13,202 bases of DNA from JBHJHK01 sp050330975 (GCA_050330975.1 JBHJHK010000392.1:1-13202), one strand, 5' to 3'; shown: positions 7,300 through 13,202, counted from the first letter of the stretch. Notes: generated from the sequence alone by a model not told the origin. A program made the numbers and translations.

Positions 7300-7323
7300 C
7301 CCTGGCTGACTCCCCCCCCAGGG
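7300..7323 (-). repeat. Inverted repeat just past the ATPase stop codon
   Basis: CCCTGG (7300-7305) and CCAGGG (7318-7323) form a 6-bp inverted repeat with a 12-base loop containing eight consecutive C on the + strand. It starts immediately after the stop of the ATPase gene on the minus strand. No U-run follows, so it is not a textbook intrinsic terminator, but it may protect the 3' end or act with Rho. A competing pair, CTGAC/GTCAG (7306-7310 / 7323-7327), overlaps it. Confidence 0.3.
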
Positions 7324-8409
7324 TCAGGGCTCCCCCGGGACGAGATCGTCTTCCAGCAGCACCACATGGCGGGGATCTAGCCCCACCTGCACCTCCGCTG
7401 GAAGGGGGTGGGGCGCCTCGCCCCGGTCGAGGGCTACCAGGGTCTGGCCGTCGGCCAAGGTGAGTTGCCATTCGCTGAACAGCCCTCGGTAGGTCACCCC
7501 GGCCACGGCGGCCGTGAAGGTCACTGGGCTCGCCCCGGCGGTGGGACCCAGGCGCAAATCCTCCCCCCGCACCGCCAGCCACACCGGTCCCGGGGGCGGT
7601 GGTGGCTCCGCCACTTGACCCAGGGGAATCGCCAAGCCACCCCCCTGGAAAACCGCCTCAGCGCCATTCTCAGGGATTTCTCCCCCCAGGGGATTGCTGC
7701 CCCGGACAAACCCCGCGGCAAACCGGCTGCGGGGCCGCCGATAGAGTTCCTGGGGGGGACCACACTGGATCACCTCGCCCCGGTGGAGCAAGGCCACCCG
7801 ATCGCTCAGGGCCAGGGCCTCCTCTTGGTCGTGGGTGACGTAGACGAAGGTGGTGGCCGTGGCCCGTTGGATCGTCTTGAGGAGGGCCTGCATCTCCCGG
7901 CGGATGGGCTCGTCGAGGGCCGATAGGGGCTCATCCAACAACAAAAGCCTCGGCTTGGGTGCCAGGGCCCGGGCGATGGCCACCCGCTGTTGCTCCCCGC
8001 CGCTCAAGGTGGCGACGCGCCGCCGGCCAAACCCCGCCAACCCCACTAGCCCCAACAGCTCCTCCACCCGGGCGGTGACGGCGGCTTTGCTCCAAGCTCG
8101 GCGTCGCAGGCCATAGGCGACGTTTTGCGCCACGTCCAGGTGGGGAAAGTTGGCGTAGTGCTGAAACACCATCCCCAGCCGCCGCCGCCAAGGCGGCTGG
8201 GTGGTGATGTCCTCGCCGTCCAGGAGGATGCGCCCGGCGTCGGGTCGCTCTAGCCCGGCGATCATCCGCAACACCGTGGACTTCCCTGAACCACTGGGCC
8301 CCAAGGTGGTGAAAAACTCCCCGGGCTCGACGGTCAACGACAGGTCGGCCGCCGTCACCCGCTGGCCAAAGCGTTTGTGGAGACCCTGGAGATCCAGGCG
8401 ACAGGCCAC
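7324..8409 (-). CDS. ABC transporter ATP-binding protein (PotA-like)
   Basis: This is the nucleotide-binding subunit powering the importer encoded next to it. In the 361-residue product I see Walker A GPSGSGKST (37-45), the Q-loop Gln at ~83 (VFQHYANFPH), the signature LSGGEQQR (135-142), Walker B LLLLDEP with catalytic Glu ~160, the D-loop SALDE, and the H-loop His ~193 (VTHDQEEA). The C-terminal ~110 residues look like the TOBE-type regulatory domain of PotA/FbpC/MalK relatives (WLAVRGEDLRL, VQVGLDPRHVVLL). All ATPase residues are present. The start is a GTG at 8409, nine bases after pcp, with AGGGG upstream. It is the last gene of the importer operon. The family covers polyamine, iron, opine and other importers, so no specific symbol is given. 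Confidence 0.9.
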   Translation of the reverse strand: MACRLDLQGLHKRFGQRVTAADLSLTVEPGEFFTTLGPSGSGKSTVLRMIAGLERPDAGRILLDGEDITTQPPWRRRLGMVFQHYANFPHLDVAQNVAYGLRRRAWSKAAVTARVEELLGLVGLAGFGRRRVATLSGGEQQRVAIARALAPKPRLLLLDEPLSALDEPIRREMQALLKTIQRATATTFVYVTHDQEEALALSDRVALLHRGEVIQCGPPQELYRRPRSRFAAGFVRGSNPLGGEIPENGAEAVFQGGGLAIPLGQVAEPPPPPGPVWLAVRGEDLRLGPTAGASPVTFTAAVAGVTYRGLFSEWQLTLADGQTLVALDRGEAPHPLPAEVQVGLDPRHVVLLEDDLVPGEP

Positions 8410-8418
8410 GGTGCGCCC

Positions 8419-9081
8419 CTAGGATTCGTTGAGGGTGAGGGTGGTGGCCAGGGCGATGCCCACCGCCTCGACCATGGTGTCCAGGGCCATGGAGGCCCAG
8501 TCGGCCCGCTGGTGGCATTCCAGCTGGGCTTGCTGACGGGTTTCTTGCAGCAACATGGCGATCTGTTGGGGCAGGTAGGGCACGTGGAGAAAACCACAGG
8601 GAGGGGCTGGCTGAGCCTCTGCCAGGAGTCCCAGGGCGGTGTACAAGGTGGCATTGCACAAAAACGTCCCCGCCGTGGTGGAGGCCCGGGCGGGGATACC
8701 CGCCTGGAGCAGGGCATCGACGATGGCGGTCACCGGTAAGGTGGCCCAGCGGGCCGGGGGTCCAGCGACGGCCAAGGGAGTGCGGCGGAGCAAGGCGCCG
8801 TCGTTGTCGGGGATCTCAAAGTCCGCCCAGTTAACGGCCAGGTGTTCCAGGCGGATGACGGCTTCCCCGGGCCACAGGCCAAGGCTCAATACGACCTGGG
8901 GCTCAGTCTCCCCGATGGCAGTGTCCAAGGCCCGGGTCAGTTGCCCCGCCGAAACGGGCAAAAGACACCCGCGGATGGTGTGACCCTCCACGGCGCTGCC
9001 GTCGAGGGCCTGGACGATTTCTTGGGCGGGGTTGAGGCCGCGTCCCCCATAGGCCTGGAAGCCCGTGAGTAGTACGGTCAT
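8419..9081 (-). CDS. pcp: Pyroglutamyl-peptidase I (peptidase family C15)
   Basis: Pcp is a cytoplasmic cysteine peptidase that removes N-terminal pyroglutamate (5-oxoproline) from peptides. The 220-residue product (family ~215) begins MTVLLTGFQAYGG, a variant of the usual LxTGFxPFGG. The full catalytic triad is visible: Glu ~79 in RLEHLAVN, Cys ~142 in AGTFLCN, and His ~166 in GFLHVPYLPQQ; IPDNDG (~90-95) is also typical. The start is the ATG at 9081, with GAGGG (9092-9088) six bases upstream overlapping the stop of the permease gene. Its placement between a permease gene and the ATPase gene, with 9-base gaps on both sides, makes co-transcription almost certain and implies a role in processing whatever the importer brings in. 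The region after the TGF motif is less conserved, so substrate preference may differ. Confidence 0.88.
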   Translation of the reverse strand: MTVLLTGFQAYGGRGLNPAQEIVQALDGSAVEGHTIRGCLLPVSAGQLTRALDTAIGETEPQVVLSLGLWPGEAVIRLEHLAVNWADFEIPDNDGALLRRTPLAVAGPPARWATLPVTAIVDALLQAGIPARASTTAGTFLCNATLYTALGLLAEAQPAPPCGFLHVPYLPQQIAMLLQETRQQAQLECHQRADWASMALDTMVEAVGIALATTLTLNES

Positions 9082-9090
9082 GGGAATCCC

Positions 9091-9887
9091 TCACGTGGAC
9101 TGGGAACTGGATGGGGAAGAGGTGCCCCGCCTGGCATCGGCGAGGGCATCAAAAAGGAGCCAGGTGGCCATGAGCCCCAGGGTCCCGGCGATGATCAGGC
9201 TCATGAGGGCGTAGAGATCGGGGGTCAGCCCCACCTGCTGGTAGCGGGACCAAATGAGGGTTTGGATGGTGTTGTAACTTCCCTGGACCGTGGTGGTGCG
9301 CAGGGTTTCGTTGAAGGACAGGATGACCGAGAACAACGCCGCGCCGCCAATGCCCCTGGCGATGAGGGGCAATTCCACCTCCACAAAGGCCTGGCGACGG
9401 TTGGCGCCGCTGACGTAGGCGGCCTCTAGAAAGCGGGGGTCAAAACTGGCCATGCTGGTGAGAATGATCAAAAAGGCGAAGGGCAATGCCCACAGGGTCT
9501 GTACCACGCCGATGGTCAACAGGGAAGGCGCTAGCCCCAACAGCTGAAAACACACCGCCGCGGCGACCCCCAGGGTGACTCCGGGGACGAACAACGGCAG
9601 CAGCGCCACCTCAGCACCGTTTTGGGGATGTTCCAAGCCCGCAGGGCCTGGGCGAGGGCTAGTCCCAGCAACGGGGCACTCACCCCCACGGCCAAGGCCA
9701 CTAGGCCACTGTGGCCCATGGCCCGACCCAGGGTGCGATCGCCGAACAACAGGGCAAAGGCTCCCTCGCCCGTTGCGCCCTCGGCCCCCAGGGCGCGGAT
9801 AAAAGGCGGAATCAGGGGGGCGTAGAGAAACGCCACCACCGCCATTAGCAAGGGCCACAGCCACAGATGGGTTCCGTGGGGTTTCAT
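9091..9887 (-). pseudogene. ABC transporter inner-membrane permease (PotC-like), split by a frameshift
   Basis: This is the second transmembrane subunit of the importer, read in two frames. Frame one runs from the ATG at 9887 (overlapping the previous permease stop as ATGA) and encodes a first membrane helix (LLMAVVAFLYAPLIPPFI) and a second (LVALAVGVSAPLLGLALAQAL), up to about AWNIPKTVLR. The continuation, ALLPLFVPGVTLGVAA and onward, lies in the -1 frame and runs to the stop at 9091. It carries the EAA cytoplasmic loop that contacts the ATPase (EAAYVSGANRRQAFVEVELPLIARGIGG) and further helices. The span is 797 bases; restoring one base gives 265 codons plus stop, the normal PotC length, so one base seems to be missing around 9606-9630. 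Frame one otherwise ends at 9531 with a non-homologous tail. It could be a true null mutation or a sequencing error. Confidence 0.82.
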
Positions 9888-10777
9888 CGCCGCCCCAGGG
9901 TGTGACCCAGCAGGGCGCGCAAATCAAATAGGCCGAGCCAAGCCCACAACGCCGCGGTCATGATCGCCACCACCACCGTGGACATGGCGGCCGCCAGGGG
10001 ATAGTTGAGGACGGCCAGGGCGCTGGTGATGGTGTTGCCCAGGAGTTGATAGCCGACGCCCCCCAGGATTAACGGTACCGCCACTTCCCCCAAGGCGCCC
10101 ACAAAGCCAAAGATGGCCGCCGCCGATAGCCCGGGCAGGGACAAGGGCAACACCACCCGGCAAAAGGTCTGGAGGGGCGTGTCCCCCAAACAGCCACTGG
10201 CATCCAGGAGGGCGCCGTCGATGGCGCTCAAGGACAAATAGATGGGAAACACCATAAACGGCATGTAGGCGGCCACCAGACCCAAGTAGACGGCGAAGTC
10301 GCTGAACAAAAGCCAATCCAACGGGGCGTCGATGAGCCCCCACTGCAACAAAGTGGCGTTGATGAACCCCTGGCGGCCCAAGACGTCGGCCCAGGCGAAG
10401 GTGCGGATCACGTAGTTGATCAAAAAGGGCACCGCCAACAGCCACAACAACACCCGCGCCGTGCGCTTGCCCAGGACAAAGGCGGCGGCGTAGGCCACCG
10501 GGTAGGCGACGAGGACCATGAGTGCCGTGGCCAGGGACGCCACGGCCAGGCTGCGCAGCAGCACCTCCAGGCGCACCCCACGGAAGAACAGCTCATAGGC
10601 GTCGAGGCTCAAGGCCGGTTCAAAGCCGATGAGGCGCCGTTCCCAAAAGCTCACCACGGCCATGAGGACCAGGGGCAAGAGGATGGCGATGGCCCAGAGG
10701 CCCACGGGCAATGCCAACCACCAAGACCCCCGACCGGGTATGGCCACGGGCCTCAAGCCGCCTTGAAGCGTTGCCAC
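9884..10777 (-). CDS. ABC transporter inner-membrane permease (PotB-like)
   Basis: This is the first transmembrane subunit of the importer. The product of up to 297 residues shows about six hydrophobic segments (~20-44, 75-98, 107-127, 160-183, 214-236, 260-283), the PotB-type topology. The cytoplasmic EAA loop that docks on the ATPase is at ~192-216 (DASGCLGDTPLQTFCRVVLPLSLPG), with the conserved Gly and LPLSLPG. Typical family words are NYVIRTFAWADVLG and YMPFMVFPIYLSL. The start is uncertain: the GTG at 10777 overlaps the binding-protein gene by 25 bp, a TTG at 10756 would give a 4-bp overlap (TTGA), and a GTG at 10747 would follow its stop. None affects the first helix. The stop overlaps the next permease start (ATGA). 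Confidence 0.9.
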   Translation of the reverse strand: MATLQGGLRPVAIPGRGSWWLALPVGLWAIAILLPLVLMAVVSFWERRLIGFEPALSLDAYELFFRGVRLEVLLRSLAVASLATALMVLVAYPVAYAAAFVLGKRTARVLLWLLAVPFLINYVIRTFAWADVLGRQGFINATLLQWGLIDAPLDWLLFSDFAVYLGLVAAYMPFMVFPIYLSLSAIDGALLDASGCLGDTPLQTFCRVVLPLSLPGLSAAAIFGFVGALGEVAVPLILGGVGYQLLGNTITSALAVLNYPLAAAMSTVVVAIMTAALWAWLGLFDLRALLGHTLGRR

Positions 10778-11940
10778 TCCTCTTCATAGGCCTCCACGTG
10801 GGTGGGCCAGCGATTTTGCCAGGTGCCCCCGGCGCGGAACTTGGCCTTCACCCCCGCGTCGATGGCGGCGATGCGCTCGGCGGCGGCGGTGTCATAGGCG
10901 TCGTCGGCGGCAGCAAAGGCCGGGGCACCGGGGTTGGTCATGTAGCCCCGCAAGCCGGTGATGGCCGCCCCGTAGGCGGGCCCCAGCATGTAGTCCAGCA
11001 GGGCGTAGCGGGCCGCCAGGCGCTCGGCATCGGGGTCATTGGCGACCACATGGGCAGCCATGGCCCACAGCAAATAGCCCTCCTTTGGGGCGGCATAGCG
11101 GGCGGCGACGCCTCGTTCAACGGCGACAAACACCATGGGCTCCCAACAGTCCATGACGTGGACCTCGCGGTTGACCAGCAGATTCACCGCCTGCTCAAAG
11201 CTCGACCAAATGACCCGAAATTGCCCGGCGCGCTTTTGCTCGATGAGAAAGTCCATCACCGTGGCCAACTCCGATGGGGTCATATCGGCGGGGTCGGCGA
11301 TGGTGGCCAGGCCAGCACTCTTGAGGTAGAGGGCCGTTTTTTGCCCCGCCGTGGTGTAGTTGTCCTCCAGGGCCACGTAGCCTTTGAACTTGGGGTCAAA
11401 CAGGGCGGCATAGGAATCCAACTCGCCAGTGATCTCCGGCAGGTAGGCAAAGGAATCCCCCTGGAGAACCGTGGGCACGCCGTAGACCCGGTCTCGGTAG
11501 CCGATGAAGTCGAACCCCGGAGTGCCCGGGGCCAGGTAGGTCTGGATGTAGTCGTTGGCGGCCCAGTGGGGCATCTTTTCGATGTCGATGGGCAGGATGA
11601 GGCCGTTGTCCACCAAGGGCTTTTGCATGCCGCCGACGATGTTGATGACGTCGAAGCTCTGGCGGCCACCGCCGGCGATGAGCTGGTTGAGGACTGCCGC
11701 TGGACCATTGCCCATGGAGACCACATTGACCCCGAAGTCCGTGGCCGATTCAAAGGCCGACCAGTTGCCGTTGGGGTCGCCGACGCCGATGTCGGCCAAG
11801 GTGAGGGTGAGACCGTCGGCGGCCCGGGCGGGGGGCAATGACCCACCCAACCCCAGGGCACCCGCGGCGCCGGCGAGGGCGAGGAAGCGGCGCCGGGACG
11901 GGGAAGGGGGGGCGAATACAGCAGTGGAGCGATGTTTCAT
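10753..11940 (-). CDS. ABC transporter periplasmic solute-binding protein (PotD/SBP_bac_8-like) with Tat-type signal
   Basis: This is the periplasmic receptor of the importer. The 395-residue product starts with a twin-arginine signal peptide: SRRRFLALAG at ~15-24, a weakly hydrophobic Ala/Gly/Leu stretch, and a likely signal-peptidase I site after PARA (~40). The mature part resembles spermidine/putrescine-type binding proteins: FDVINIVGGMQKPLVDNGLILPID, YGVPTVLQGDSFAY, LFDPKFKGYVALED, VIWSSFEQAVNLL, and PKEGYLLWAMAAHVVAND, matching the PKEGGIFWMDS-type segment of PotD. I cannot assign the ligand. I chose the ATG at 11940; a TTG four codons upstream (11952) is in frame but has a poorer ribosome-binding position. 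It is the first gene of the importer operon, after a 184-bp gap. Confidence 0.9.
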   Translation of the reverse strand: MKHRSTAVFAPPSPSRRRFLALAGAAGALGLGGSLPPARAADGLTLTLADIGVGDPNGNWSAFESATDFGVNVVSMGNGPAAVLNQLIAGGGRQSFDVINIVGGMQKPLVDNGLILPIDIEKMPHWAANDYIQTYLAPGTPGFDFIGYRDRVYGVPTVLQGDSFAYLPEITGELDSYAALFDPKFKGYVALEDNYTTAGQKTALYLKSAGLATIADPADMTPSELATVMDFLIEQKRAGQFRVIWSSFEQAVNLLVNREVHVMDCWEPMVFVAVERGVAARYAAPKEGYLLWAMAAHVVANDPDAERLAARYALLDYMLGPAYGAAITGLRGYMTNPGAPAFAAADDAYDTAAAERIAAIDAGVKAKFRAGGTWQNRWPTHVEAYEEEWQRFKAA

Positions 11941-11988
11941 GGTGTCGGCCAAAGCTCTTGGATGGACGTTGCATGCCGGGGACAGGGC

Positions 11989-12027
11989 GCTCCACCCAGT
12001 GGGTGGTGGAGCCGGGTTCGGTGGAGC
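11989..12027. repeat. Three copies of an 8-mer (GGTGGAGC), one inverted, ahead of the importer operon
   Basis: GGTGGAGC occurs at 12005-12012 and 12020-12027 (start-to-start 15 bp), and its inverse GCTCCACC at 11989-11996. The first two sites listed with the inverse form a perfect 8-bp hairpin with an 8-base loop (11989-12012). A fourth, 7-base match lies at 11924-11930 within the binding-protein gene. The repeats lie in the 184-bp gap between udh and the importer operon, about 50-90 bp before its start codon, where an operator or a leader RNA structure would sit. A TATTAT box on the - strand (12045-12040) lies just upstream of the repeats but has no clear -35 partner. Confidence 0.5.
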
Positions 12028-12124
12028 ATCACCCGGGCAATAATAGCCTCAAGGTTAGCTCAGCGCCGGGACCACTGCCAGCCACGGGCCTTCGCCCCCG
12101 CTGTCACCCCGGACCGGCTCGCCC

Positions 12125-12967
12125 CTAGCCTTGGGATTGTTGGTCCTCATCGACGATGTTCATCTGCCCCACGATACCCTCCCCCAGGGGTACGCTGGCA
12201 AAGGGACCCCCTTGGCAGTGGCGGGCCGGGTCTTGGGGATCCACGGGAGGAGCGGTGGGCAAGATATCCTCGGCAAACTCCTCGGCGTTGTCCTTGGGGC
12301 GATAGCCCAAGAAACTCGCCTTGGCATTGTCCACCGGGGCGCGGTCGTTGGCGGAGACTCCGTAGACAATGGTAAACCCCACCACCGGTGTCTCGACGCT
12401 GCGCAGCACCAACTCCACCAGATCGTCGTAGCTCAGCCAAGTGCCCAGGGCCCGCTCGTTGTTCACCGCAGCACAGGAGAGAATCCGCAGACACACCGCC
12501 TCGATGCCCCGCTTGTCGTGGTACATCCTGGCCAGGTCTTCGGCAAAACACTTGGCCAGGCCGTAAAACGTGTCGGGGCGGTGGGGAACGTCGGCGTCGA
12601 TGTACTGGGTGCGGGGGTACATGCCCACGGCGTGGATGGAACTGGCGTAAACTACCCGCTTGACCCCACAGCGGTAAGCCGCCTCCCAGACGTTGTAGGC
12701 GCCGATGAAGTTGGGCCCCAGGAGCTTTTCAAACGGGGCTTCGTCGACGATGGCGGCAAAGTGCACTACCGTATCCACTCCCTGGAGCAAATCCAGCATT
12801 TGATCGAGCTCGGCCACGTCGGCCTTTTGGTAGCGCTCCTTGGGGTGGAGGGGGCCGATGTCGTCCACTAGGTCACAGCAGACCAACGCCTCGGCGCAGT
12901 CGGCCAAAGGCCCCCGCAAGCGGGAACCCAACCGGCCGTGGGCCCCCGTCAAAGCAATTACAGTCAT
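12125..12967 (-). CDS. udh: Uronate dehydrogenase-like NAD-dependent SDR enzyme
   Basis: Udh oxidises D-galacturonate or D-glucuronate to the aldaro-lactone with NAD+, the first step of oxidative uronate breakdown. The 280-residue product has the Rossmann motif TGAHGRLG (7-14), Asp ~32 fitting NAD rather than NADP, and the catalytic Tyr ~135 and Lys ~139 (YGLAK). Long stretches follow recalled Agrobacterium Udh: ASSIHAVGMYPRT, DVPHRPDTFYGLAKCFAEDLARMY, GTWLSYDDLVELV, GVSANDRAPVDN and FLGYRPKDNAEEFAEDI. Ser ~164 and Arg ~172 of the substrate pocket are kept, but the positions of Ser75 and Asn112 are Val ~74 and Ile ~111, so the substrate may differ. The C-terminus is extended by about 13 residues. 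The ATG at 12967 has GAGGA six bases upstream. A related sugar-nucleotide epimerase or other SDR is the alternative. Confidence 0.8.
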   Translation of the reverse strand: MTVIALTGAHGRLGSRLRGPLADCAEALVCCDLVDDIGPLHPKERYQKADVAELDQMLDLLQGVDTVVHFAAIVDEAPFEKLLGPNFIGAYNVWEAAYRCGVKRVVYASSIHAVGMYPRTQYIDADVPHRPDTFYGLAKCFAEDLARMYHDKRGIEAVCLRILSCAAVNNERALGTWLSYDDLVELVLRSVETPVVGFTIVYGVSANDRAPVDNAKASFLGYRPKDNAEEFAEDILPTAPPVDPQDPARHCQGGPFASVPLGEGIVGQMNIVDEDQQSQG

Positions 12968-13021
12968 CGCAGATCCTCGTCGTTGTCCACAGCGCCCAAC
13001 AATGCCCGGCCCATGGCTAGA

Positions 13022-13050
13022 CTGTTAGTGGGCCATTCGACCTTTGTCAA
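13022..13050 (-). promoter_or_regulatory. Candidate sigma-70 promoter for udh
   Basis: On the minus strand a perfect -35 box TTGACA (13050-13045) is followed after 17 bases by TAACAG (13027-13022), a 3-of-6 match to the -10 consensus. Transcription would start around 13015, giving a leader of about 48 bases before the udh ATG. An inverted repeat, GGCCCA (13008-13013) and TGGGCC (13029-13034), brackets the -10 box and could be an operator. The -35 match is direct observation; promoter activity is inferred. Confidence 0.45.
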
Positions 13051-13113
13051 AATCCGCAGTCCCCCGGGAGTCGCCGTTCCCCACCGGCGATCTACACCGC
13101 CGGCGTTTGGCCA

Positions 13114-13179
13114 CCCCACCTCCACCCCCACGCGAGCTCCCCCATTCCGGCCCCCGTTTTCCCTGTCCCTCCTGCCCCC
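13114..13179 (-). other. G-run cluster (potential G-quadruplex) upstream of udh
   Basis: On the minus strand seven or more runs of three to five G lie between 13179 and 13114. Four of them (13179-13175, 13169-13167, 13163-13161, 13155-13151) are separated by loops of 5, 3 and 5 bases and satisfy the usual four-run G-quadruplex pattern. The stretch sits about 65-130 bp upstream of the candidate udh promoter. No gene with recognisable motifs is seen in 13051-13202. One minus-strand frame is open from the window edge to about 13025 and is Arg/Gly-rich, but it lacks any recognisable motif. Confidence 0.4.
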
Positions 13180-13202
13180 GTCGCCCTGGGCACCGGCGGC
13201 CG

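Larger units (their letters stand above)
6918..7323. other. Gene-free spacer between convergent blocks, AT-richer than surroundings
   Basis: About 400 bp without a convincing gene, lying after rng (+) and after the ATPase gene (-), so it is flanked by two 3' ends. Its composition differs: runs of T (7001-7002, 7037-7043, 7105-7110) and A/T-rich words are rare elsewhere in the window. It contains a 7-base direct repeat ACTTGCA at 6991 and 7030, a 7-base direct repeat CAAGGAG at 7062 and 7074, inverted repeats at 7006/7021 (TCGCC/GGCGA), 7113-7128, 7219-7233 and 7300-7323, and a 12-codon open frame (7084-7122). The short minus-strand open frames here have no recognisable motif and I do not call them genes. 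The segment 7230-7310 reads as PPTIVVDPDGFIDWV, possibly a gene relic. Confidence 0.6.

Noticed and set aside
9620..9627. C4A4 run as a programmed -1 frameshift site
   Set aside because: In the actual frame the codons are CCC AAA, so the heptamer does not fit X-XXY-YYZ and tRNA-Lys would mispair after slipping; an indel fits better. Kept only as an alternative in the findings.
10711..11841. 376-codon open frame on the + strand
   Set aside because: It lies antisense to the well-supported binding-protein gene; long antisense frames are common in GC-rich DNA and it shows no family motif.
12131..12871. 246-codon open frame on the + strand
   Set aside because: Antisense shadow of udh, rich in Gly/Val/His repeats with no recognisable domain.
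13045..13202. Open frames running to the window edge, one with a CPSC-like word
   Set aside because: There is no in-frame ATG and no conserved domain; the composition is dominated by C/G runs, so coding cannot be supported from the visible part.
1..13202. CRISPR arrays, tRNA or rRNA genes, insertion sequences, integrases
   Set aside because: No regularly spaced repeats, cloverleaf-like segments, terminal inverted repeats or transposase/integrase motifs were seen on either strand.

Overview
The window is GC-rich bacterial chromosome. Its left half carries a housekeeping gene order typical of gammaproteobacteria: leuS, lptE, holA, nadD, rsfS, rlmH, with proA between holA and nadD, then maf and rng. 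From recalled gene order, proA in the holA-nadD slot resembles Chromatiales/Ectothiorhodospiraceae-type genomes. That placement is an inference; no 16S or other decisive marker is present.

Left half (1-6917, + strand): nine genes lie head to tail with overlaps of 4-7 bp or gaps of a few bases. The only sizeable gap is 90 bp before rlmH. They serve leucyl-tRNA charging (leuS, 3' end only), LPS delivery to the outer membrane (lptE), DNA replication (holA), proline synthesis (proA), NAD synthesis (nadD), ribosome silencing and 23S rRNA methylation (rsfS, rlmH), nucleotide-pool sanitation (maf) and RNA processing (rng). The arrangement looks like one long transcript whose promoter lies left of the window. 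GTG and TTG starts are common.

Middle (6918-7323): about 400 bp with no convincing gene and visibly richer in A/T than its surroundings. It separates the conserved block from genes on the opposite strand and looks like a junction between conserved and accessory DNA.

Right half (7324-13050, - strand). Read in the direction of transcription it holds a uronate dehydrogenase homologue (udh), a 184-bp gap with a repeated 8-mer, a solute-binding protein with a Tat-type signal peptide, two permeases, a pyroglutamyl-peptidase I (pcp) and an ABC ATPase with a C-terminal TOBE-like region. The transporter genes form a polyamine/opine-type (PotABCD-like) importer with a peptidase gene lodged between the second permease and the ATPase. 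The second permease is broken by a single-base frameshift near 9606-9630, so the importer is either inactive here or the base is a sequencing error.

The most interesting points are the peptidase embedded in the importer operon, the udh homologue that lacks two of five substrate-contact residues known from Agrobacterium Udh, the permease frameshift, and the repeat cluster ahead of the importer operon. The importer substrate cannot be read from the sequence.
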